NCBI GenBank assembly: GCA_038062615.1
Contig: JBBTWV010000074.1
Span: 1 to 6,390 of the forward strand
Source: JBBTWV01 sp038062615
Lineage (GTDB): Bacteria; Patescibacteriota; Gracilibacteria; UBA1369; UM-FILTER-53-11
Length of the DNA stretch: 6,390 nucleotides
Direction: 5' to 3'
Shown: positions 1 through 6,390 of the stretch, piece by piece
How positions within the stretch are numbered: position 1 is the first letter of the stretch
Layout: each line of letters opens with the position of its first letter
Translations under genes and position numbers: made by a program
Notes under the pieces: model-generated
The model's database searches: none
Seen by the model: only the letters and a program-made list of their open reading frames with translations
Told to the model about the DNA's origin: nothing

Positions 1-1767
1 ATTTTAGCGGCAGCTCTGGTAGTTTTTTATGCCACACACAGCATTATTGTAGAAGGGGATTCTCAAACTTACCATCTCCCTTTTGTCATCGAATGGCTTC
101 AAAATGGCCATATTTTTAATGTCCTCTACACGCCTTATGTTGGCCCATTGGGTTATTATCCGGGGAACTATGAGCTATTACTTTTTTGGCTCATGGCACC
201 CGTGCGGCATGATTTTTTTGTTCCACTCTTAAATATCATTATTTTTATTCCATGGCTTTTTTGCCTTGGCGGACTGGCATCTTTTTTCACTGAAAATCGA
301 AACAAGGTCATGATGTTTCTTGCGGCATTTGTTTTCTCTCCTCTTTTTATAAGGCAGCTTGGGGTTCCTCAAAATGATCTCTTCTTTGCTTTTGCCCTCT
401 CCGCCACCATCTTTTTCTTTTTGCATTTTCTGCGGCACGGAGCTCGTCACGATCTTTATTTTGCCGCTATGGCATGGGGTCTTTTTGTTGGCACTAAGAT
501 GTCTGGTATTCCTTATGGAGGTGTACTTTTCCTTGCGGCGCTTATTATCCTTATTACCCAAAAACACTTTCATAGAGAACGCCGTTGCCTCTCAAATTTG
601 CTATGGGCACTTGGTATCGCCTTTCTTTTTAGTGCTTTTTGGTACGTCCGCAACTGGTCGCTTACCGGCAATCCGCTTTTCCCCATAGATGTTTCACTTT
701 TTGGCCAGAAGATCTTTGACGGATACCGCGGTATTACGGAGCACCTTCGCTCACTTTCACTCATGGCCTATTTAAAAACTGATCAGCTCCTTACGGTTCT
801 TCGTTTCATTAAATCTTTTGGAGTTTCGGTGGGTTTTCATGGCATTTTTATTGGCATCGCAGCCGTGACAAGTTTTGTCTCACTTTTTAAGCGGAATGCT
901 AAAAATCGCAGTCTAAAACTGCTCTTTTTATTCCTCATGCTCATCTTTTTTGGTCTCTATGTAGTGGCACCATTTACCGGAATGCATCTTTATCCCAACA
1001 TTCGTTACCTCGTTCCATTTTTGCTTTTTGGATTTTTACTCATGCTTTTTTCGCCCGGACTTTCACGTACTGTGAGCGGAATTTTTTATGCTCTCTGTTT
1101 TGCCAACATCGTGCTTCTCATTCCTTCGCAAGGCCGTCTCATTCACTACATGAATGATTATGTTTTTTATGATCTCGCTTTTACTTTTCAGCTTCTGCCT
1201 TGGTTTCTTCTTTTTCTTGCCGCGCTTTTGGCTTTCGGTCTGGGATTCTTCAAGCGTCGCAAAATTTCATTTGTGGCAGCCATTTTTATCCTCATCCCTT
1301 TTCTTTGGCATGCTTTCCAATTTCGCGAATTAAAACAGTATGAGGCCATTTATATGCCAGAGGCACCGCCAGAAAAAATCCTTTTAGAGCCACGCTTCAA
1401 AAATCTTTTTAGCTGGATTTCTGATCATCTTCCTATGGATGCCAATATTGCCGTTTCGCGCGTGCCGCTTTTGTATCATCTCTATGGTAAGCAGTTCACT
1501 CGTCGCGTCAGTTACATCAATATTAATAATTGTGATGGCTGTTTGTACCATGATTTTATGTATTCGCCTCAGTCTATTTTGCGTGATCCCAATTATAAGG
1601 ATTGGCTTAAAAACCTTGCCGGAGAAGGGAAGCAGTACCTTGTTTTAGGGCCACACATGTTGCCGGAACTTCCACGTTACGAATATGTTTGGGCGCGTGA
1701 GCATCCCGAATCATTTACGCTGCTCTACGAAAAAGAAGATATTTTTGTTTACCAAATTCATGGATAA
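1..1767 (+). CDS. GT-C/GT39-like polytopic membrane glycosyltransferase (5' end outside window)
   Basis: The reading frame is open from base 1 to TAA at 1765-1767 (588 residues visible), so the true start lies upstream; the TTG at 148 is not the start. Seen: a hydrophobic N-terminal stretch, then an acidic E-G-D motif (residues 18-20) followed by YHLPF, which matches the first-loop E/DxD-type motif of GT-C enzymes. About ten further membrane segments follow (roughly residues 70-98, 103-121, 125-146, 152-187, 196-218, 274-296, 307-350, 358-375, 391-416, 421-440). The motif WYVRNW...TGNPLFP (about 213-227) is typical of bacterial ArnT/PMT-like proteins. A C-terminal soluble domain (about 440-588) completes it. 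Known for the family: transfer of a sugar from a polyprenyl-phosphate donor on the outer face of the membrane. Donor and acceptor cannot be inferred. Phenylalanine- and leucine-rich codons (TTT, CTT) dominate, as expected for membrane segments. Membrane GT-C enzyme is likely; the exact family is less certain. Confidence 0.75.
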   Translation: MLAAALVVFYATHSIIVEGDSQTYHLPFVIEWLQNGHIFNVLYTPYVGPLGYYPGNYELLLFWLMAPVRHDFFVPLLNIIIFIPWLFCLGGLASFFTENRNKVMMFLAAFVFSPLFIRQLGVPQNDLFFAFALSATIFFFLHFLRHGARHDLYFAAMAWGLFVGTKMSGIPYGGVLFLAALIILITQKHFHRERRCLSNLLWALGIAFLFSAFWYVRNWSLTGNPLFPIDVSLFGQKIFDGYRGITEHLRSLSLMAYLKTDQLLTVLRFIKSFGVSVGFHGIFIGIAAVTSFVSLFKRNAKNRSLKLLFLFLMLIFFGLYVVAPFTGMHLYPNIRYLVPFLLFGFLLMLFSPGLSRTVSGIFYALCFANIVLLIPSQGRLIHYMNDYVFYDLAFTFQLLPWFLLFLAALLAFGLGFFKRRKISFVAAIFILIPFLWHAFQFRELKQYEAIYMPEAPPEKILLEPRFKNLFSWISDHLPMDANIAVSRVPLLYHLYGKQFTRRVSYININNCDGCLYHDFMYSPQSILRDPNYKDWLKNLAGEGKQYLVLGPHMLPELPRYEYVWAREHPESFTLLYEKEDIFVYQIHG

Positions 1768-1783
1768 TAAATTCATGGATAAT
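1754..1783 (+). repeat. Perfect 15-bp tandem duplication over the glycosyltransferase stop codon
   Basis: The unit aaattcatggataat occurs at 1754-1768 and again, directly adjacent and identical, at 1769-1783. The first copy carries the last codons and the stop of the glycosyltransferase gene. The second copy, just after the stop, runs up to the left edge of the MITE-like element at 1785. A replication-slippage or insertion-associated duplication is possible. Since both copies lie on the same side of the element, it is not a simple target-site duplication. Confidence 0.85.
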
Positions 1784-1784
1784 T

Positions 1785-1951
1785 AAGGCACCTCTGAAAA
1801 ATATCTTTTCTACTGCACTTCGCAAATTGTGGCTGCAAATTTTTCACCGCTCCTCAACGTATCTTGACCTGATACGCTTTCGTCGCGGTTCAAAATTTTC
1901 GCTCAAAATTTGCAAAGTTCGTCACGAAAATCTATTTTTCAGAGGTGCCTT
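1785..1951. mobile_element. MITE-like element 1 (167 bp, palindromic, 19-bp terminal inverted repeats)
   Basis: The ends are perfect 19-bp inverted repeats: aaggcacctctgaaaaata at 1785-1803 and its reverse complement at 1933-1951. The inversion continues imperfectly inward (TTTTC, GCAAATT and CACCGC/GCGGT-type blocks recur on both arms). It ends in a central hairpin, cgtatc (1858-1863) and gatacg (1871-1876), around a 7-nt loop. The whole unit could fold into one long hairpin. It holds no ORF of note. Size, TIRs and absence of coding capacity fit a non-autonomous miniature element moved by a transposase encoded elsewhere; the parental IS family cannot be identified here. No clear target-site duplication is visible, so the exact ends are uncertain by 1-2 bp. 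It lies between the glycosyltransferase stop and the zincin gene and overlaps the latter's start codon. It could also act as a terminator. Confidence 0.8.
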
Positions 1952-2334
1952 CTCTTTTTGAAAAATTTGTCGCCGAGGCCCTCGCTTCTTTTCCAAAAAA
2001 ACTTCGTGATGCCATGGGGAATGTTGCCATCGTCATTGAGGATTTTCCTCGCGCTAAAAAGTCAGGCGAGCACGAAGTCCTCCACCGATCTATACTCCTC
2101 GGCCTCTACCAAGGTGTTCCTCAACCTTTATGGGGGAGGGCAGAGAGTGGAATTCTTCCCGATAAAATAACAATATTCAAAGGTCCTATTGAGCAGCTGG
2201 CGCACACAGAGGCAGAGGTAAAAGATCTAGTGAAAGAAGTTCTTTGGCATGAGATTGGTCATCATTTTGGCTTTACTGATGCGCAGTTGCGCGGAATTGA
2301 GGCGCGTCGCAAAAAAAAGAGACACGGCTCATAA
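1945..2334 (+). CDS. Minimal zincin-like metallopeptidase family protein (PF06262/DUF1025 type)
   Basis: This is a 129-residue soluble protein with no signal peptide or membrane segment. The zinc motif HEIGHHFGFTD (residues 102-112) gives H102, E103 and H106, with D112 as a plausible third ligand of the HExxHxxGxxD type. The preceding blocks also match the small 'possible zinc metallopeptidase' family: an amphipathic N-terminal helix, VAIVIEDFP near 27-35, LLGLYQGVP near 51-59, and LPDKITIFKGPI near 71-82. Length is normal for the family, so the protein is essentially complete. A basic tail (RRKKKRHGS) follows. The in vivo substrate is unknown for the family. Start: the frame is open back to a TGA at 1870-1872, but the only upstream start-like codon is the GTG at 1945, inside the right TIR of element 1. 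The next in-frame start, ATG 2014, would delete the conserved N-terminal helix. No usable Shine-Dalgarno is present (gagg directly abuts the GTG). asnS follows within about 20 bp. Confidence 0.85.
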   Translation: MPSLFEKFVAEALASFPKKLRDAMGNVAIVIEDFPRAKKSGEHEVLHRSILLGLYQGVPQPLWGRAESGILPDKITIFKGPIEQLAHTEAEVKDLVKEVLWHEIGHHFGFTDAQLRGIEARRKKKRHGS

Positions 2335-2355
2335 TTTTTTGATATGATTGGCCCA

Positions 2356-3638
2356 ATGATTACTCCTATAAAAGAACTCAAGAAAAGCGTAGGCCAGTCC
2401 GTTACGATCCAGGGCTGGATGTTTAATAAGCGTAGCAGTGGCAAAGTTTCTTTTTTAGAACTGCGCGACGGCAGCGGAGAGGTGCAGGGAATTGTAGTAG
2501 AAAAATCGGCACCAGAAGCTTTTAAAATTGCCGGTGAATTAAATTTTGAAGCCTCAGTAGAAGTCACGGGCACGGTCTGCGCTCACCCCAAAATGGCAGA
2601 TGTTTTTGAACTTCAAATTTCGGCCATCAATATTATTCAAAACCCTAGCGAAGAATATCCCATTACCAAAAAAGAACACGGCCCTGATTTTTTGTTAGAT
2701 CATCGCCATCTTTGGCTCCGTTCTCGCAAACAGGCATCCATTATGCGCATTCGCCACACGGCCATGTACGCCATTATGGAATTTCTTGAGCGTGACGGCT
2801 TTACGCGTATTGATTCTCCTATTTTTACGCCAAGCGCTTGTGANNNNNNNNNNTTTCGGTGGATTATTTTGATGAAGGCAAGGCTTACCTCACGCAGTCT
2901 GGTCAGCTCTATTTAGAGGCGGCCATTGCCTCGCTGGGAAAAGTTTATGATTTTGGTCCGGTCTTCCGCGCGGAAAAATCTAAGACCCGCCGACACCTCA
3001 CGGAATTTTGGATGATGGACGCAGAAATGGCTTTCTGCGATCAAAAAATGAATATGGATTTACAAGAACGAATGTTTATTTTTGTGGTGGAGCGAGTGCT
3101 TGAACGCAATCGCGCCGACTTGGTTTTGTTGGAACGCGACATTGCTGAACTCGAAAGAGTCAAAGCGCCATTTCATCACATAACGCATAAGGACGCGGTA
3201 GACAAATTAATAAGCGCGGGCCTTACGGCACGCGTGGATGATGATTTTGGTGCTGATGAAGAAGTGGCTTTGGCCAATATGTTTGATCGTCCGGTGTTCA
3301 TCGAAAATTATCCAGCGAAGGTAAAAGCTTTTTACATGAAGCGCATAGAGGACGATGACACGCGAGTATACTGTGCAGATTTGCTTTTGCCCGGTTATGG
3401 CGAAGTTATTGGTGGAAGCCAAAGAGAGGATGATTACGAAAAACTTCGCTGTCGCATTGGCGAGCATAAGTTGCGCGAGGAAGATTTTAAATGGTACTTG
3501 GATTTACGAAAATTTGGCTCAGTGCCACACAGCGGTTTTGGAATCGGCTTAGAAAGATTGGTCATGTGGCTTTGCAAATTACCTCATGTCCGCGAGGCGA
3601 TCCCATTCCCGCGTCTTATTAATAGACTAACGCCCTAA
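2356..3638 (+). CDS. asnS: Asparaginyl-tRNA synthetase (interrupted by a scaffold gap)
   Basis: This enzyme charges tRNA-Asn with asparagine using ATP in the cytoplasm (class IIb synthetase). Seen in order: the N-terminal OB-fold anticodon-binding domain (VTIQGWMFNKRSSGKVSFLELRDGSG), the KEHGPDFLLDHRHLWLR linker, motif 1 (GFTRIDSPIFTP), the AsnRS-type YLTQSGQLY (2886-2912; AspRS has QSPQLY), motif 2 FRAE (Arg codon 2967-2969) through HLTEFWMMDAE, and motif 3 GFGIGLERL (Arg 3555-3557). It ends in the typical HVREAIPFPR...RLTP. Ten Ns at 2844-2853 shift the frame, but the halves belong to one gene. Restoring the family segment E-G-T-T-x-L-F requires about 17 nt, giving about 429 residues, close to Thermus AsnRS (about 438). 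ATG 2356 places the start as in Thermus; ATG 2344, in frame, would add four residues. Neither has a clear Shine-Dalgarno. Its stop TAA touches element 2. Confidence 0.95.
2844..2853. other. Assembly gap (10 Ns) inside asnS
   Basis: Ten ambiguous bases follow ...S-A-C-[GAN]. Comparison with the AsnRS family (SA-x-EGTTELF-x-VD) predicts seven codons, E-G-T-T-x-L-F, between Cys (2839-2841) and Ser (2856-2858). This requires 21 nt where 14 are shown, so the real gap is about 17 nt. The apparent frameshift is therefore a placeholder artefact, not a mutation. Confidence 0.9.
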
Positions 3639-3794
3639 GGCTCTGTCACAAAATAAACTACCGACCTGAAATGCTGATACATCCCGCCCTGCTTCCTTAC
3701 TCGTCACGAACATATTATAATATGTTCGCTCCTCGTGCCTCGCATGATGGGCGTCTCAACATTCATTTCAATAGTTTATTTTGTGACAGAGCCT
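3638..3794. mobile_element. MITE-like element 2 (157 bp, palindromic, 23-bp terminal inverted repeats)
   Basis: Perfect 23-bp inverted repeats bound it (3638-3660, beginning aggctctgtcacaaaat, and 3772-3794, ending gacagagcct). The arms stay imperfectly complementary inward (TGAAATG, GACGCCC and similar blocks) and meet in a perfect 22-bp palindrome at 3707-3728. There is no coding capacity. The last A of the asnS TAA is also the first base of the left TIR, and the right end is 4 bp upstream of the next gene's ATG. If a TA dinucleotide was duplicated on insertion (left ccctA, right TAggc), the empty site would read ccctaggcatg. That empty site would have given asnS a TAG stop 2 bp from the next ATG. 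The parental transposase is not in the window. It may also serve as a terminator or an RNA stem in the transcript. Confidence 0.82.
3707..3728. repeat. Perfect 22-bp palindrome at the centre of element 2
   Basis: The half-site cgaacatatta is followed directly by its exact reverse complement, with no spacer. It lies within about 2 bp of the geometric centre of element 2 and forms the tip of its predicted hairpin. It includes a TATAAT hexamer (3716-3721), but no matching -35 is found, so a promoter role is not supported. Confidence 0.9.
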
Positions 3795-3798
3795 AGGC

Positions 3799-4038
3799 AT
3801 GCGCTATCTCGTTGGCATCGTAGGGTTTCCGTTAGGTATTGTGGTGATTGTTTATCGCGAGCGAATTAAACGATTCACGGGTGATTTTGCTTTTGCCGAG
3901 AGCTGGTTTGGGCCTGGTGGAACCTATACTGCTCTTTTACTTTTTGGATTACTGCTTTCTCTGGGTTCCTTGATGTACGCCTTGGGTACGATTCAGCTTG
4001 TTTTAAGCCAGTTTTTCGGCAAATTCTTTGCTGGTTAA
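3799..4038 (+). CDS. Small two-helix membrane protein, function unknown
   Basis: This is a 79-residue protein of unknown function. Seen: a first hydrophobic helix (residues about 3-19), a short basic/polar loop (YRERIKRFTG, 19-28), an FAESWFGPGGTY turn (about 32-43) and a second hydrophobic helix (about 43-70) ending in QFFGKFFAG. The FTG...AE...G-GGTY pattern between two helices resembles small hypothetical proteins I recall from Patescibacteria genomes; this is memory, not a search result. The ATG at 3799 is only 4 bp from the end of element 2, so any ribosome-binding signal must come from the element's TIR (gacagagcct, weak at best). Before the insertion it was probably tightly coupled to asnS. 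The strong promoter for the following RNA begins 18 bp after its stop. The coding status is supported by coherent helix-loop-helix architecture and the lack of a competing frame. Confidence 0.7.
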   Translation: MRYLVGIVGFPLGIVVIVYRERIKRFTGDFAFAESWFGPGGTYTALLLFGLLLSLGSLMYALGTIQLVLSQFFGKFFAG

Positions 4039-4056
4039 CATTAGGTAAAAAACATA

Positions 4057-4084
4057 TTGACTTCCAGAAAAGGATTACTATAAT
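4057..4084 (+). promoter_or_regulatory. Strong sigma70-type promoter upstream of the structured RNA / 23S rRNA
   Basis: The -35 box TTGACT (4057-4062) and the perfect -10 box TATAAT (4079-4084) are separated by 16 bp. An A-rich tract (4047-4052) just upstream could serve as an UP-like element, as at rRNA promoters. Transcription would start near 4091. It drives either the small RNA ending at the 4208-4214 T-tract or, by read-through, the 23S rRNA. Confidence 0.75.
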
Positions 4085-4090
4085 AAGTCA

Positions 4091-4214
4091 GCTTCTACAG
4101 CACTATGACAATTTTCCTCGCACCCTTGAGCCTTACATCCAGATCTGGCTAATAGCCGCGCATAAAAATGCGTTTGGTAAGGTTGAAGGGTGTGAAGAAT
4201 TCACACCTTTTTTT
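4091..4214 (+). ncRNA. Predicted three-way-junction RNA: small RNA or attenuator leader of 23S
   Basis: This lies between a strong promoter and an intrinsic terminator, with no convincing ORF. Hand folding gives a closing helix P1 (4118-4136 with 4177-4195; 18 pairs, one G-G mismatch, two G-U pairs). P1 encloses P2 (GGCT 4147-4150 with AGCC 4154-4157) and P3 (4158-4163 with 4168-4173, loop AAAA). The 3' strand of P1 (to 4195) overlaps the 5' strand of the terminator (4189-4196), so P1 and the terminator cannot both form fully. This is the logic of a transcription attenuator or riboswitch, but a stand-alone RNA of about 120 nt is equally compatible. I do not recognise a known class: there is no SRP RNA apical motif, no 5S, tRNA, tmRNA or RNase P cores, and no T-box sequence. 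The start is set about 7 nt after the -10 box. Confidence 0.5.
4186..4214 (+). terminator. Intrinsic (Rho-independent) terminator
   Basis: An 8-bp perfect stem, GGTGTGAA (4189-4196) with TTCACACC (4200-4207) and a 3-nt GAA loop, is followed immediately by seven Ts (4208-4214). The stem can extend by pairing upstream AAG with the first Ts. It is a textbook terminator, placed about 130 nt before the mature 23S rRNA. Its 5' strand is shared with helix P1 of the preceding structured RNA. Confidence 0.85.
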
Positions 4215-4247
4215 GTTCGCAAGGGCGCCAATGTTGATCCTTGAAAA

Positions 4248-4275
4248 TTAGGCACTACAAATCAATCAATATAAT
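4248..4275 (+). promoter_or_regulatory. Possible second promoter nearer to 23S rRNA
   Basis: A perfect TATAAT (4270-4275) lies downstream of the terminator. The -35 at the proper spacing (16 bp) is only TTAGGC (4248-4253), which is poor. The better TTGAAA (4241-4246) is 23 bp away, too far. If real, it would let 23S be transcribed independently of the attenuator-like RNA, starting near 4282. Confidence 0.3.
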
Positions 4276-4285
4276 TTTTCTTTTT

Positions 4286-4299
4286 CTAGCAATTGCTAG
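4286..4299. repeat. Perfect 14-bp palindrome in the 23S leader
   Basis: ctagcaattgctag is its own reverse complement. No T-tract follows, so it is not a terminator. It could be a dimeric-regulator site or a small RNA hairpin. It lies 11 bp downstream of the possible second -10 box. Confidence 0.6.
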
Positions 4300-4316
4300 T
4301 TAAAGGCGTTTTAATT

Positions 4317-4342
4317 CTCTTCGTTATGCAAATAACGAAGGG
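4317..4342 (+). other. GCAA-tetraloop hairpin abutting the 5' end of 23S rRNA
   Basis: cttcgttat (4319-4327) pairs perfectly with ataacgaag (4332-4340) around a GNRA loop, GCAA (4328-4331). A T-G pair (4318/4341) and a C-G pair (4317/4342) extend it to 11 pairs. It ends about 3 nt before the inferred mature 23S start, suggesting a processing or folding guide in the precursor. Confidence 0.7.
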
Positions 4343-4345
4343 TCT

Positions 4346-6390
<2,045 letters not shown>

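Larger units (their letters stand above)
4215..4345 (+). other. 23S rRNA leader region (no gene seen)
   Basis: There is no ORF, tRNA or 16S sequence between the terminator and the 23S 5' end. The region is AT-rich. It contains a perfect -10 hexamer (4270-4275), a pyrimidine tract (4276-4286), a 14-bp palindrome (4286-4299) and a strong hairpin against the 23S 5' end (4317-4342). No boxA-like antitermination motif (TGCTCTTTAAC type) is recognisable. Confidence 0.6.

Noticed and set aside
229..764. Antisense and alternate-frame ORFs within the glycosyltransferase
   Set aside because: They are shadows of a long, well-supported membrane protein frame and have low-complexity, charged, non-protein-like composition.
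148..1767. TTG at 148 as the start of the membrane glycosyltransferase
   Set aside because: The frame is open to base 1 and the upstream residues contain a membrane helix and the E-G-D/YHLPF motif expected of the family, so the gene simply runs off the window.
1910..2170. 86-codon ORF overlapping element 1 and the zincin gene
   Set aside because: It is in another frame of the zincin gene, which has a clear HExxH motif and family architecture.
2841..2843. TGA just before the Ns, as a premature or recoded stop in asnS
   Set aside because: It is out of frame. In the asnS frame the bases read TGT-GAN (Cys-Glu/Asp), matching the family.
3716..3721. TATAAT inside element 2 as an outward promoter
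   Set aside because: It is a by-product of the perfect AT-rich palindrome and has no -35 at suitable spacing on either strand.
1785..3794. CRISPR array or direct-repeat cassette formed by the repeated sequences
   Set aside because: The repeats are inverted pairs bounding two separate palindromic units with no regular spacers.
4105..4152. 15-codon leader peptide ORF (ATG 4105 to TAA 4150) overlapping P1, suggesting ribosome-mediated attenuation
   Set aside because: No ribosome-binding site, no run of a single regulatory amino acid, and such a short ORF is expected by chance. Kept only as a possibility.
4091..4214. 5S rRNA, SRP RNA, tRNA, tmRNA, RNase P RNA or T-box leader
   Set aside because: None of their conserved core sequences was found by eye; the three-way junction fold also differs from all of them.

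Overview
This is a gene-dense bacterial fragment, all on the + strand, with intermediate GC. It most likely comes from an uncultured Patescibacteria/CPR-type organism assembled from a metagenome. That placement is inference. It rests on the small two-helix membrane protein (3799-4038), whose FTG...AE...GGTY pattern I associate from memory with Patescibacteria, on a free-standing 23S rRNA gene with a Gram-positive-like domain III, on the lack of clear Shine-Dalgarno sequences, and on a 10-N scaffold gap. The window itself contains no taxonomic proof.

Layout: (1) 1-1767, the 3' part of a polytopic GT-C/GT39-like membrane glycosyltransferase, cut by the window edge. (2) 1754-1783, a perfect 15-bp tandem duplication over its stop codon. 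(3) 1785-1951, a 167-bp MITE-like full-length imperfect palindrome with perfect 19-bp terminal inverted repeats (TIRs). (4) 1945-2334, a minimal HExxH zincin (PF06262/DUF1025 type) whose only plausible start codon, GTG, lies inside the right TIR of that element. (5) 2356-3638, asparaginyl-tRNA synthetase, interrupted by a scaffold gap (2844-2853) whose true size is predicted to be about 17 nt. (6) 3638-3794, a second MITE-like palindrome with perfect 23-bp TIRs; its left end completes the asnS stop codon and its right end sits 4 bp before the next ATG. (7) 3799-4038, the small two-helix membrane protein. (8) 4057-4214, a strong promoter, a predicted three-way-junction RNA and an intrinsic terminator. 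(9) 4215-4345, a structured 23S leader with a perfect -10 hexamer, a 14-bp palindrome and a GCAA-capped hairpin. (10) 4346-6390, 23S rRNA from its 5' end to the equivalent of about E. coli 1934, where the window ends.

The two protein-coding junctions with mobile elements probably once formed one compact same-strand run (glycosyltransferase, zincin, asnS, small membrane protein). Two related miniature elements have wedged into gene boundaries and rebuilt the expression signals there. No 16S rRNA or tRNA precedes the 23S gene, so it appears to have its own promoter. The most interesting feature is the RNA in front of it: the closing helix of the three-way junction and the terminator hairpin compete for the same bases. 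It therefore looks either like an independent small RNA gene or like a transcription attenuator controlling 23S rRNA.
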